A stretch of DNA of 64,000 bases from the NCBI GenBank assembly GCA_016707785.1, contig JADJGZ010000008.1, positions 62,001 through 126,000 of the forward strand. The letters run 5' to 3'. Below are positions 9,827 to 19,263 of the stretch, piece by piece. The notes below the pieces were generated by a model. That model ran no database searches. It saw only the letters and a program-made list of their open reading frames with translations, and was not told the DNA's origin. Position 1 is the stretch's first letter. Each line of letters opens with the position of its first letter. The position numbers and the translations under genes are program-made. The DNA comes from Bacteroidales bacterium. Its GTDB lineage: Bacteria; Bacteroidota; Bacteroidia; Bacteroidales; UBA4417.

Positions 9827-10279
9827 ATGAGAGTTGTTATTCAAAGAGTCAGCAATTGTACTGTCACTATAAATGAGAATCTTCACAGCACAATAGGAAA
9901 AGGTTTATTCATTCTATTGGGTATTGAAGCAGCAGATAATCTGGAAGATCTTGAGTGGCTATGTGGAAAGATATCCAGGTTGCGGGTATTCAATGATTCT
10001 TTAGGTGTAATGAATCTATCAGTGGCAGAAGCGGAAGGAAGTATTATGGTTGTTAGCCAGTTTACTTTACATGCCAGTACAAAAAAAGGAAACAGGCCTT
10101 CGTATATTAAGTCTGCATCTCCGGATATTGCTGTTCCACTCTATGAATCTTTCTTAAGTCGCCTGGAAGAGTTATCTGGCAGGCCGGTAGCCTCCGGAAA
10201 GTTTGGTGCGCACATGGATATTTCACTGGTAAATGAGGGACCTGTTACTATCCTGATTGACAGCAAGAATAGAGAATAA
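9827..10279 (+). CDS. dtd: D-aminoacyl-tRNA deacylase
   Basis: Dtd hydrolyses D-aminoacyl-tRNAs (and Gly-tRNA-Ala) to keep translation homochiral. At 150 residues it has the standard size, begins with MRVVIQRVSNCTV, and carries the two signature motifs SQFTLHAS followed by KKGNRPSY, and the cross-subunit NEGPVTILID near the C-terminus (canonical GPVT). It is 27 bp downstream of rsgA and likely in the same transcript. Confidence 0.95.
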   Translation: MRVVIQRVSNCTVTINENLHSTIGKGLFILLGIEAADNLEDLEWLCGKISRLRVFNDSLGVMNLSVAEAEGSIMVVSQFTLHASTKKGNRPSYIKSASPDIAVPLYESFLSRLEELSGRPVASGKFGAHMDISLVNEGPVTILIDSKNRE

Positions 10280-10295
10280 GAATTCCGGGTTTTAA

Positions 10296-12626
10296 TTAGA
10301 ATGTCAGATTCAGACCAGCACTAGGCATCAATGGCAATTGATACACTTTTTCATTACTGATGCGGTCAACATAGAAAATATTTTTCCGGTTATAGGCATT
10401 GGTAATGGTAAAGTTGACTTCAAGAGAAGAATTTTCCCTTAATTGGAATGTTTTGGTTATCCCGCCATCCAGTCTGTGATAATAGGGGAGTCGCCCTTTA
10501 TTATATTCGCCATAGATAATTCCCAGTGAGCCATTCTGTGTTATGATATTACTAAAAATTCCTTCTTCAAAATTTAGTTCTTCGTAGAAACCTTGAGTCT
10601 GAGTGAAAGGGAAGCCTGAGCCGAAATTCCAGCGGAAATTTACTTCCCAACTATTTTCATTGCCAAAGCGGTAGGAGGTTACCAGATTGACATTATGCCT
10701 TCGATCATAATGAGGCGCATAATGAGTGGTTCCATCAAACCGATTTACATACGCAAGAGAATATACAGCCCAGATATAGAGGTTTTTCCTGTCAAACTTA
10801 AAAGATACATCAAAGCCATAGGCATCACCATTTTCAATCACAAAGTCCTTTCTCAATGATTCTGGCTTATAGCTAATTGAAGACGGATCAGAATATGGGT
10901 CAACATCTTCAAAAATTTTATTCCGGTTAATATTGGTAAGCTGTGAAAAATACTTATAGTACACTTCAAAATTCATTGTGATGAATTTAGCTGGATCGAA
11001 CTCTGCCCCAAGGATGATATGTTGTGCTTTCTGGAGTTTATGTGTGAGTTCTTTTCCATTAAAAGTTTTAGGCACGTTTTCAGAACCAGATAAGAAACCA
11101 TAGAATAAATTAACAACATCTCGGTCACTATTTGCAGCCACAAGGTTCTGGGAATAAAACCCACCGGCCATTTTAAGTCTGAGCTTGCTATTTACCAGGT
11201 ATTTTACAGCCAGCCTTGGTTCCGGTGAAAAGTTTGAAAGGGATGCATAATACTGAGCTCTAAAACCAGGTTCAATCAAGAAATTCTTTCTGCTGATTTT
11301 ATAAGTGATGTATCCGGCAATCTCTGAAGTATTTTCCTTTTGCTGGATTTTCCGGTTCAGTGAATTGGTATAGTCAAAAGAGGTGGTAAATCCCAGAAGT
11401 TCCAACCCGTATTTTAGTTGATCCTTGCCCAGGAAATATGTGAATCCCATGCCAGCATTAAAACCATTGATCAGGCTTGACCGGTCTGGGGCATTATTTT
11501 CCGATAAATTGATGAGGTAGGATGAATAAGCCAGGCTGCCTTCCAGTAATACAGGATTGTTGCCGGGAATGACTACAAAATTGGTCCCAACTCCTGTGGC
11601 ATTCCAATTAAAATCAGAAATGGCCTTATATTTTACCTGGTCGTTGTAGTTAAATCCAAAGAAGTTTACTTTGCTGCCATTGGATGAGTTTAAAGAAATT
11701 TTCCCATACAAATCAGTGAAATTAAAGGGCAAACCATTCGCATCAATATAGGAATACAGTTGTTTTGAAGACTGTTCCAGGTAGGAGTTTTTAAAAGAGA
11801 GTACGAAGGAAGAACTGCCACTGTTTTCTGTTTTGGCTTTTGAGATTGGCCCTTCAAGTAACAATTTTGCGCCAAAGGTGCTGGCTCCGGCTTTACCAGC
11901 TATTCTTTTCTTGTTACCATCGCGGGTTGTGAGGTCCATCATGGAAGAAATCCTCCCACCATATGCAGCTCCGAATCCTCCGGTATAAATATCAGCAGTC
12001 CGGAGAATATCCGTTTCAAACACTGAGAATAGCCCGATAGAATGAAAAGGGTTATAAATAACCATGCCATCAAGCATTACCTTATTTTGAATCGGCGAGC
12101 CTCCTCGAATATACAACTGCCCACCCTGGTCACCAGTGAAGATAACACCTGGTAACACCTGTAAATATTGAGCAAGGTCAGCCTGCCCTCCAATGGATGG
12201 AATCTGTTTTATTTGTTTAGGTGTAATCTTGACAACAGAAGTTCTTGTATCGGTTCTGAGTTCCTGGTATTCTGCTGAAATGCTTATTCCTTCAAGTGCA
12301 TAGGAGGCTTTACTCAGAAATAGTTTTTTAGTAATGACAGTATTACCTTTAATGAGAACCTGCTCCCTTAAAGTATCAAATCCCAAATAGGTAACAAGTA
12401 ATGAATAATTGCCATCAGGTACACGTGATATAGTGAAGTATCCATTTACATCAGTTGACGCTCCATAAGGGGTTTTAAACAGGTAAACATTTGTGAAAAT
12501 TATTGGCTCACCGGTTTCCTTGTCATAAACAAAACCACGTATGGTACCAGTCTGAGAAAATCCATCAGATGTTGCAAGAAAAAAAATTGCAAGGAAGAGT
12601 AATGTCCACTTAATAAAGCCCGTCAT
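10296..12626 (-). CDS. TonB-dependent outer-membrane receptor with carboxypeptidase-like N-domain
   Basis: A 776-residue outer-membrane transporter. I choose the ATG at 12626 because it places a clean signal peptide at the N-terminus (MTGFIKWTLLFLAIFFLA, cleavage near GFSQ); the open frame extends to 12674. After the signal come a CarboxypepD_reg-like beta sandwich (GTIRGFVYDKETGEPI), a plug domain (QADLAQYLQVLPGV, IYIRGG-type motif LYIRGGSP), and a beta barrel ending in a terminal Phe (GLNLTF). It is not SusC length, and no SusD, siderophore or vitamin gene is adjacent, so the substrate is unknown. Energy would come from the TonB-ExbBD system at 21-24 kb. Confidence 0.88.
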   Translation of the reverse strand: MTGFIKWTLLFLAIFFLATSDGFSQTGTIRGFVYDKETGEPIIFTNVYLFKTPYGASTDVNGYFTISRVPDGNYSLLVTYLGFDTLREQVLIKGNTVITKKLFLSKASYALEGISISAEYQELRTDTRTSVVKITPKQIKQIPSIGGQADLAQYLQVLPGVIFTGDQGGQLYIRGGSPIQNKVMLDGMVIYNPFHSIGLFSVFETDILRTADIYTGGFGAAYGGRISSMMDLTTRDGNKKRIAGKAGASTFGAKLLLEGPISKAKTENSGSSSFVLSFKNSYLEQSSKQLYSYIDANGLPFNFTDLYGKISLNSSNGSKVNFFGFNYNDQVKYKAISDFNWNATGVGTNFVVIPGNNPVLLEGSLAYSSYLINLSENNAPDRSSLINGFNAGMGFTYFLGKDQLKYGLELLGFTTSFDYTNSLNRKIQQKENTSEIAGYITYKISRKNFLIEPGFRAQYYASLSNFSPEPRLAVKYLVNSKLRLKMAGGFYSQNLVAANSDRDVVNLFYGFLSGSENVPKTFNGKELTHKLQKAQHIILGAEFDPAKFITMNFEVYYKYFSQLTNINRNKIFEDVDPYSDPSSISYKPESLRKDFVIENGDAYGFDVSFKFDRKNLYIWAVYSLAYVNRFDGTTHYAPHYDRRHNVNLVTSYRFGNENSWEVNFRWNFGSGFPFTQTQGFYEELNFEEGIFSNIITQNGSLGIIYGEYNKGRLPYYHRLDGGITKTFQLRENSSLEVNFTITNAYNRKNIFYVDRISNEKVYQLPLMPSAGLNLTF

Positions 12627-12859
12627 GAGAGTTACAATAGATTTTCGCAAAGATAACAAAAACCTGCCGATCATTGTAAGCTATTTCACTATACAGCCCC
12701 TTACATAAGAGCCTGTTTTGCAAAAAGGAACATTTGGAACAAACAGCATGTCAATTTGTAAAATGATACGCCACCTCAAGGTCTTGAAGAGATATCAAAA
12801 ATTTGGTCTGACTTCTTTTTTGCTAAAAATTCTTATTTCCAACTTAAAGAAAAAGTCAG

Positions 12860-13213
12860 TTAAGGATGAAATTTTATGCGGTGTCGCCTTTTTGCAAAGC
12901 TTTCATAGAATTTATCACGTATTGATACAGGAATTATTCGCAGTATTCTTGCCAATCTGTAAAAGCCTCCCCGATCGATCAGTATTTGTATGATTGCATC
13001 CGACTTTACTAAGAGCGTTGAACCCTTGAAATAGAGAACAGAATCAGCCTTTTCTTGTGAGAATTCAATCAATTGCTTTCCTTCTTTCGATGAGCCCTTG
13101 ACAAATTTGGTATTTTCCATACCATTATTTTTTTTAAGATGTTCCATGCCTATTACACAAACCTGGCACAAATCATCGTAAACAAGACTGTTCATATTAG
13201 TTGAATCCTTCAT
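12860..13213 (-). CDS. thiol-disulfide oxidoreductase-like DCC family protein (DUF393)
   Basis: A 117-residue protein with the DCC-family pattern: VYDDLCQVCVIGM holds the CxxC pair near the N-terminus, followed by LLVKSDAIIQILIDRGG and a C-terminal YESFAKRRHRI segment equivalent to the family's ArnRyr motif. These proteins resemble thioredoxin-like oxidoreductases but few have assigned substrates. A later Met (residue 7) is an alternative start. It stands alone between the TonB-dependent receptor and icd. Confidence 0.72.
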   Translation of the reverse strand: MKDSTNMNSLVYDDLCQVCVIGMEHLKKNNGMENTKFVKGSSKEGKQLIEFSQEKADSVLYFKGSTLLVKSDAIIQILIDRGGFYRLARILRIIPVSIRDKFYESFAKRRHRIKFHP

Positions 13214-13415
13214 CTGGCCTGCATTTTATACGAAAAGGCCGAGTGAATCTCAGACCTATAATTAAAACAACCGGCCAGTCATTTTGTTGCGTTTTTTAAA
13301 AATGCCAGAAATATTCATAAATTTCAAAAAATCACACAGATAATATATATAGATTTTTGAATGTTTTTGTAATTTTACGCAATTATGATAATTGAAACTA
13401 CCATTTAATTTAAGC

Positions 13416-14681
13416 ATGGAAACTGGAAAAATAAAAGTTGTAAATGGGGAACTTCAGGTTCCTGATTTCCCAATCATACCCTTCATTGAAGGTGACGGAA
13501 CTGGTCCTGATATCTGGAATGCTTCTGTCAGGGTATTTGATGCTGCAGTTGAAAAAGCTTATCATGGAAAACGCAAGGTAGCATGGAAAGAAGTACTTGC
13601 CGGAGAAAAAGCATTCACAAATACAGGGAACTGGCTACCTGATGAAACATTAGATGCTTTCAGGGAGTACATAGTAGGGATCAAAGGTCCGCTTACCACT
13701 CCTGTCGGTGGTGGCATCAGGTCCTTAAATGTAGCGTTGCGTCAGATACTTGATCTTTATGTTTGTCTCAGACCAGTTCGTTGGTTTAATGGTGTTCCAA
13801 GTCCTGTTAAACGGCCGGATTTGGTTGATATGCATATTTTCAGGGAAAATACAGAAGATATTTATGCCGGAATTGAGTTTATGAACGGAACACCTGAGGC
13901 GACAAAGATTAAGGATTTCCTGATTAATGAAATGGGAGTAAAGAAGATACGTTTTCCTGAAACTTCATCTATAGGTATAAAACCTGTCTCTTTAGAAGGC
14001 ACTGAGCGATTGGTAAGGGCTGCCATTCTGTTTGCAATAAATCATAAACTTCCTTCTGTTACTTTGGTACACAAAGGAAATATCATGAAGTTCACGGAGG
14101 GCGCATTCAAGAGTTGGGGTTATGAATTGGCTGAACGAGAATTCGGAAATCAAACATTCACATGGGCTGAATATGATAGGATAGTGGCTGCATCAGGTAA
14201 AGGAGCTGCGGAATCTGCACAGAGTGAAGCCATTGCATCCGGTAAAATAATTATAAAGGATGTTATTGCTGATGCTTTTTTACAACAGATTTTGTTACGT
14301 CCCAATGAATATTCAGTGATTGCTACATTGAATCTCAATGGTGATTATATTTCAGATGCATTGGCTGCTATGGTTGGAGGAATTGGAATTGCTCCCGGAG
14401 CGAATATTAATTATAATAATGGTTTTGCCATTTTTGAAGCAACCCATGGAACAGCACCCAAATATGCGGGACTGGATCAGGTTAATCCTGGCTCAGTTAT
14501 TCTTTCAGGTGCTCTTATGTTCGAATACCTGGGTTGGAATGAGGTTGCGCAAATCATTTATGCTTCAATGGAAAAAACAATTTCTGAAAAAACAGTCACT
14601 TACGATTTTCATCGCCTGATGGAAGGTGCCACAAAATTGAAAACATCAGAATTTGGTGATGCACTTATCAGGAATATGTAA
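13416..14681 (+). CDS. icd: isocitrate dehydrogenase (NADP+)
   Basis: Oxidatively decarboxylates isocitrate to 2-oxoglutarate in the TCA cycle. The 421 residues have the substrate-loop serine region (PVGGGIRSLNVALRQ), the RENTEDIYAGIEF segment, the KFTEGAFKSWGYELA segment and the coenzyme-binding EATHGTAPKYAG, as in E. coli Icd. The frame is open from a TTG at 13392, but the ATG at 13416 begins METGKIKVV, the expected start. Citrate synthase follows 60 bp downstream, so the two consecutive TCA steps around aconitase are paired. Confidence 0.95.
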   Translation: METGKIKVVNGELQVPDFPIIPFIEGDGTGPDIWNASVRVFDAAVEKAYHGKRKVAWKEVLAGEKAFTNTGNWLPDETLDAFREYIVGIKGPLTTPVGGGIRSLNVALRQILDLYVCLRPVRWFNGVPSPVKRPDLVDMHIFRENTEDIYAGIEFMNGTPEATKIKDFLINEMGVKKIRFPETSSIGIKPVSLEGTERLVRAAILFAINHKLPSVTLVHKGNIMKFTEGAFKSWGYELAEREFGNQTFTWAEYDRIVAASGKGAAESAQSEAIASGKIIIKDVIADAFLQQILLRPNEYSVIATLNLNGDYISDALAAMVGGIGIAPGANINYNNGFAIFEATHGTAPKYAGLDQVNPGSVILSGALMFEYLGWNEVAQIIYASMEKTISEKTVTYDFHRLMEGATKLKTSEFGDALIRNM

Positions 14682-14741
14682 TTCCGGAATTCTAACTTTA
14701 TTTGAACTCAAGCTCAATTACAATTAATATACTCCAATAAT

Positions 14742-16070
14742 ATGGCAACTCGTTTAAAAGACAGATTACAGGAAAAGATTTTGGAATGGCGCCCCAGAAC
14801 TGAGCGCCTTCTCAAAGAGTATGGAGATGTTGTGGTGGATAAGATTACCATTTCGCAAATTATTGGTGGTATGCGTGGGGTGAAATCTCTTGTTACAGAT
14901 ATCTCCTACCTTGACCCAATAGAAGGTATTCGCTACAGAGGCTTTACCTTACCAGAGGTATTTGAAAAACTGCCCAAACCAAAAGGTGCAGAGATGCCTT
15001 ATGTGGAAGGATTATTCTACCTTCTTGTAACTGGTGATATTCCTAATGAAGATGAGTTGCAGGATGTTGTCGATGAATTTAACAAGAGAAGAATCCTTCC
15101 TCGTTTTGTTTATGAAGTAATAGATGGAATGCCCTGTTGCAGTCATCCAATGGCAATATTTTCAGCTGTAGTTACTACCCTTCAGCGGGAATCATTATTT
15201 GCAAAGAAATATGCATCTGGAAAGTTACATAAACTTGATTATTGGGATCCGACTTATGAGGATGCTTTAAATCTCATGGCAAAGATGCCTGAAATTGCTA
15301 CCTATATTTATGCTAAACTATATAGGGATGGGAAACGCATACAATCGAATCCTTACCTTGACTTTGGAGGCAATTTTGCACATATGATGGGTATTGGTAA
15401 ACCGTATGATGATGTAAGCAGAATGCATTTTATTATTCATGCCGACCATGAAGGAGGGAATGTAAGTGCCCATACAGGCCATTTGGTTGCAAGTTCATTA
15501 TCTGATATTTATCTTTCCATAGCATCTATGATCAATGGTTTGGCAGGACCGCTTCATGGTTTGGCTAATCAGGAAGTCTTGAGATGGCTCCAGGGTGTGA
15601 TGGATAAAATGGATGGAAGAGTCCCCAGCGAACAGGAAATGAAACAATTTGTTTGGGATACTCTAAAGTCAGGTCAGGTAATACCGGGATTTGGGCATGC
15701 TGTACTTCGCAAAACTGATCCAAGATATATGCTTCAGCGCGATTTTTCACTAACTCATTTGAAAGAAGATCCTTTATTCCAATATGTGGATTTGCTTTAC
15801 AAAGTTGTTCCTCCAATCTTGCTTGAACAAGGTAAGGCTAAGAACCCATGGCCCAATGTGGATGCTCAATCCGGGGTTATACAATGGTACTATGGTGTAA
15901 AGGAGTATGATTTTTATACAGTGTTATTTGGAATTGGAAGAGCAATTGGGATTTGTGCCAATATAATATGGGATCGGGCATTAGGATATTCCCTTGAAAG
16001 GCCTAAATCACTCACTACGGCTATGTTGGAAGATCTCGCTGCTGGTAAAGAGATCATAGCAGAAGATTAA
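14742..16070 (+). CDS. citrate synthase (eukaryotic-like type)
   Basis: Condenses oxaloacetate and acetyl-CoA to citrate. The 442-residue sequence has the catalytic His regions GLAGPLHGLANQEVL and PGFGHAVLRKTDPRY and the Asp in the C-terminal segment, and resembles the longer eukaryotic-type enzyme seen in many Bacteroidota, with a long N-terminal helical region (VVDKITISQIIGGMRG), not the short GltA form. It follows icd and ends at a good terminator. Confidence 0.94.
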   Translation: MATRLKDRLQEKILEWRPRTERLLKEYGDVVVDKITISQIIGGMRGVKSLVTDISYLDPIEGIRYRGFTLPEVFEKLPKPKGAEMPYVEGLFYLLVTGDIPNEDELQDVVDEFNKRRILPRFVYEVIDGMPCCSHPMAIFSAVVTTLQRESLFAKKYASGKLHKLDYWDPTYEDALNLMAKMPEIATYIYAKLYRDGKRIQSNPYLDFGGNFAHMMGIGKPYDDVSRMHFIIHADHEGGNVSAHTGHLVASSLSDIYLSIASMINGLAGPLHGLANQEVLRWLQGVMDKMDGRVPSEQEMKQFVWDTLKSGQVIPGFGHAVLRKTDPRYMLQRDFSLTHLKEDPLFQYVDLLYKVVPPILLEQGKAKNPWPNVDAQSGVIQWYYGVKEYDFYTVLFGIGRAIGICANIIWDRALGYSLERPKSLTTAMLEDLAAGKEIIAED

Positions 16071-16087
16071 TTCATTTCTATCAGATG

Positions 16088-16125
16088 AATCAGGATTCCT
16101 CTAAGAGGTTTCCTGATTTTTTTTT
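16088..16125 (+). terminator. rho-independent terminator after citrate synthase
   Basis: AATCAGGA pairs with TCCTGATT, enclosing a second stem CCTCT/AGAGG, followed by nine T residues. Confidence 0.8.
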
Positions 16126-16415
16126 GTGCAACTAAACTTCTGTTTTTTGTTTTAAGTATCTTGTTATGAGTTATATAAACATGTTATTCTTCTTCAAGGA
16201 CAGTAAAAAAATATCATTATTTCAATTTAAAGAGCACAATATTCAAATCGTCATTATCAATTGATTATTTTAGCATATTGAAATACTTATTAACAAATCA
16301 AATTCTTATTGACTTAACATATAGTGATTTAGGTAATGTAGCTTGTCTTTCTTAAAAAAAGGTTTAGGAATTAGGAACTTCGAAACTTATTTTTGCAACC
16401 TAAACAACTCTTGCT
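16126..16415. other. AT-rich intergenic region
   Basis: About 290 bp without a gene between the citrate synthase terminator and yjbQ. No RNA gene or conserved structure was recognised apart from the promoter-like box annotated separately at its right end. Confidence 0.5.
16388..16395 (+). promoter_or_regulatory. candidate -7 box upstream of yjbQ
   Basis: TATTTTTG matches the Bacteroidota -7 consensus TAnnTTTG and lies 20 bp before the yjbQ ATG. No clear -33 TTTG box is present at the expected distance. Confidence 0.35.
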
Positions 16416-16823
16416 ATGATTCAACAGGTTGAAATTACTTTACCCGAGTATGAAAGGGGATTTCATGTCATCACGAGTGAAGTGCTGTCAAGGTTGCCCA
16501 AGTTGCCGGATGCTGGCTTAATGAATGTCTTCATTAAACATACTTCGGCAGGTATTACCATCAATGAGTGTGCAGATCCTACTGTACTTATTGATTTTGA
16601 AATGGTTTTTAACCGGCTTGTTCCTGATGAACTTTATTTCAGGCATTTAGGTGAAGAGCCTGATGATATGCCGGCACATGTAAAAACAACCCTCTCAGGG
16701 GCATCTGTCACGATTCCGATCACCAAAGGCAAGCCGAATCTAAACGATGTTCAGGGCATCTATCTTTGCGAGTATCGCAACCAGGGAGGCCCCAGAAATC
16801 TGGTGGTTACTATTTATTCCTGA
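16416..16823 (+). CDS. YjbQ family protein (UPF0047)
   Basis: A 135-residue YjbQ/UPF0047 protein with all family signatures: HTSAGITINECADPTV, DDMPAHVKTTLSG and QGIYLCEYR, which hold the conserved histidines and acidic residues of the trimeric barrel. Members have been reported to show weak thiamine-phosphate synthase activity, but the physiological role is unsettled. Its stop overlaps the stop of the convergent ACP phosphodiesterase-like gene by 14 bp. Confidence 0.92.
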   Translation: MIQQVEITLPEYERGFHVITSEVLSRLPKLPDAGLMNVFIKHTSAGITINECADPTVLIDFEMVFNRLVPDELYFRHLGEEPDDMPAHVKTTLSGASVTIPITKGKPNLNDVQGIYLCEYRNQGGPRNLVVTIYS

Positions 16824-17406
16824 GTAAACTTCCATACTCAGTTTCTACAAACATACATAATTCAGGAAAAAAAGCATTGAATTCTCTGCTAAAGAGGTCA
16901 TAGTGCATTTCCAGGTCTTGTACGGCGAATTCCATTTTCGACTCGAAAGTGGTACGTTGCGCCATTCCTGTAAAAGCCTGCTGCATTCCTTCCAGAGAGG
17001 CATATGATTCTAACCAGTTGTACCTTGACATATAGCCAAGAATTCGTTGTGATCGTATTGGTAAGATTGAAATATTAGTCAGCAGCTGATGGTATATTTT
17101 CTTTGTGAATCTATCAAGTGATTCATTAGAAAATTCACTCCATCCACGAGCCAGGAAATGATCATAATACATATCAACAATAACCCCTGCATACTTATGA
17201 TATTTCGGCCGTAAACGAAGTATACTTTGCTGAACTATTGGATGTGAATCAGTATATCTGTCAATTGAACGATGCATCCTGATACCTATTTGTATATCCG
17301 GATGGAATGTTTCAATGGCTCTCCCTTTCACATGATCAGCAATAAAATTCCCAATCAGTAATTTTTCCTTTTCCCCGGCCAGTAATAAATGCGCTAAGTA
17401 GTTCAT
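16810..17406 (-). CDS. ACP phosphodiesterase-like protein (DUF479/AcpH family)
   Basis: The 198 residues begin MNYLAHLLLAGEKEKLLIGNF, the AcpH opening, with the HD-like metal residues in GNFIADHVKG, IRMHRSIDRYTDSH and VDMYYDHFLA. AcpH removes the 4'-phosphopantetheine arm from holo-ACP; Bacteroidota homologues have been little studied. It is convergent with yjbQ (14-bp overlap) and divergent from iorA. Confidence 0.85.
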   Translation of the reverse strand: MNYLAHLLLAGEKEKLLIGNFIADHVKGRAIETFHPDIQIGIRMHRSIDRYTDSHPIVQQSILRLRPKYHKYAGVIVDMYYDHFLARGWSEFSNESLDRFTKKIYHQLLTNISILPIRSQRILGYMSRYNWLESYASLEGMQQAFTGMAQRTTFESKMEFAVQDLEMHYDLFSREFNAFFPELCMFVETEYGSLLRNK

Positions 17407-17537
17407 TATAGGCTAATAATCAATTTTTAGTTATCCTTTGGGTTTTGCCCGGTAACTCTATTTCTTTGGATATAAAGGTCCGCAAAAATTGTATCAATTA
17501 TTTCTTGTTATTGAGTTAACAGGTATTGTTAATTTTT

Positions 17538-17545
17538 TAGCTTTG
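17538..17545 (+). promoter_or_regulatory. candidate -7 box of iorAB
   Basis: TAGCTTTG is an exact TAnnTTTG match 36 bp before the ATG at 17582. Because it lies inside the longer open frame that begins with TTG at 17489, it supports choosing 17582 as the iorA start. Confidence 0.45.
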
Positions 17546-17581
17546 TGGGATAATGCTGTGATATTAACTAATACTTATAAC

Positions 17582-19201
17582 ATGCAAAAGCTAATGTTGT
17601 TGGGAGATGAGGCAATTGCCCAGGGAGCAATTGATGCCGGAATGTCAGGGATTTATGCTTATCCTGGAACACCTTCCACTGAAATCACAGAATATGTTAT
17701 TCATTCCAAAGAGGCAAAAATTAGAAATATTAGGTCAGGCTGGTCTGTGAATGAAAAGACCGCCATGGAATCAGCACTGGGAATGTCATACGCAGGGAAA
17801 CGTGCGATGGTTTGCATGAAACATGTTGGATTGAATGTAGCTGCTGATGCCTTTGTCAATTCAGCTATAACAGGTGCAAATGGGGGCCTTATTGTTGTTG
17901 CTGCTGACGACCCTTCAATGCATTCTTCCCAGAACGAGCAAGATTCCAGGTTCTATGGAAAGTTTGCAATGATACCTATACTTGAGCCTTCAAATCAGCA
18001 GGAAGCTTATGATATGGTTTTTTATGGTTTTGATATTTCAGAGCATCTGGGTCTTCCCGTCATGTTGCGAATTACTACACGGCTGGCTCATTCCAGGTCA
18101 GGAGTAGAAAGAAGGGCTTCGCGAGAACAGAATGGAGTGAATTTACCCAAAAATGAAAGACAATTTATTCTATTACCGGCTAATGCCAGAAGACAATACA
18201 AGTCGTTGCTTCAGAAGCAGACAGAAATGGAGAAGGCTGGTGTTAATTCGGGCTTTAATTCATATTTCCCAGGACAGGATAAGAGTTTAGGAATTATTAC
18301 AACCGGTATTGCCTTTAATTACTTAATGGAGAATTATCCTGACCGTCAGGTCCCTTATCCATTGGTTAAAATTGGTCAGTACCCATTACCAAAAGAGTAT
18401 ATTTCAAGGATATATGATGAATGTGACTCACTTCTAATTCTGGAAGAAGGAGCTCCTGTAGTGGAGGAAATGTTGAAAGGGTATCTAAATCTAGGGAAAA
18501 AGATTAAAGGAAGACTGGATGGCTCTATTCCCAGGGATGGGGAACTTAATCCAAATATAGTAGCAGTTGCGCTGGGCCATGTGGATACACGAGGAAGAGA
18601 AATTCCTGGAGTTGTGGTTGGCCGTCCACCTTCATTGTGTAAAGGCTGTCCACACATATATTCCTATAATGCTTTAAACCAGGCTTTGGAAACTTGGAGT
18701 AAGGGAAGGGTTTTTTCTGATATAGGTTGTTATACCCTGGGAGCATTAGATCCTTTTGATGCTATCAATACATGTGTTGATATGGGAGCCTCTATTACAA
18801 TGGCTAAGGGTGCTGCTGATGCTGGCTTATTACCGGCTGTAGCCGTGATAGGCGACAGTACTTTCACCCACAGTGGAATTACAGGTTTGATTGATTGTGT
18901 TAATGAAGGTTCTCCGGTAACGATCATGATTCTCGACAATGCAACTACCGCTATGACTGGAGGACAGGATTCTGCCGCTTTTGGTAAAATTGAAGATATT
19001 TGCAAAGGAGTAGGTGTTGCGGAAGATCATATAATCGTTATGAATCCTTCACCTAAGAGTCATGAAGAGAATATGGAAATAATGAAGCGCGAACTTGACT
19101 ACCAGGGTGTTTCTGTTATCATTCCCCGCAGGGAGTGTATCCAGACTGCAACCAGAGCCCTAAAGGAAGCTAAAAAGCAAAAAGAAAAGGTTTTGTCCTA
19201 A
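17582..19201 (+). CDS. iorA: indolepyruvate:ferredoxin oxidoreductase, alpha subunit
   Basis: IorA carries the thiamine diphosphate site of the enzyme that oxidatively decarboxylates aryl pyruvates (from Trp, Phe, Tyr) to aryl-acetyl-CoA with ferredoxin. The start at 17582 gives MQKLMLLGDEAIAQGAIDAG; the frame runs back to a TTG at 17489. Motifs include YAYPGTPSTEITEYV in the pyrimidine domain, PSLCKGCPH, and the TPP-binding GDSTFTHSGITGLIDCVNEG. The protein is 539 residues and stops where many archaeal IorA proteins continue into a two-[4Fe-4S] ferredoxin domain; no CxxCxxCxxxCP is present. The beta subunit follows 62 bp downstream. Confidence 0.92.
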   Translation: MQKLMLLGDEAIAQGAIDAGMSGIYAYPGTPSTEITEYVIHSKEAKIRNIRSGWSVNEKTAMESALGMSYAGKRAMVCMKHVGLNVAADAFVNSAITGANGGLIVVAADDPSMHSSQNEQDSRFYGKFAMIPILEPSNQQEAYDMVFYGFDISEHLGLPVMLRITTRLAHSRSGVERRASREQNGVNLPKNERQFILLPANARRQYKSLLQKQTEMEKAGVNSGFNSYFPGQDKSLGIITTGIAFNYLMENYPDRQVPYPLVKIGQYPLPKEYISRIYDECDSLLILEEGAPVVEEMLKGYLNLGKKIKGRLDGSIPRDGELNPNIVAVALGHVDTRGREIPGVVVGRPPSLCKGCPHIYSYNALNQALETWSKGRVFSDIGCYTLGALDPFDAINTCVDMGASITMAKGAADAGLLPAVAVIGDSTFTHSGITGLIDCVNEGSPVTIMILDNATTAMTGGQDSAAFGKIEDICKGVGVAEDHIIVMNPSPKSHEENMEIMKRELDYQGVSVIIPRRECIQTATRALKEAKKQKEKVLS

Positions 19202-19263
19202 AAGTGGAGGAATAGAATTTCAGGTGTTAAACTTTAGTGATAACGACTTATAAGAAATTGGCA

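Noticed and set aside
12718..12993. 91-codon plus-strand frame overlapping the DCC gene
   Set aside because: It lacks any recognisable motif and overlaps a gene with clear family signatures on the other strand.
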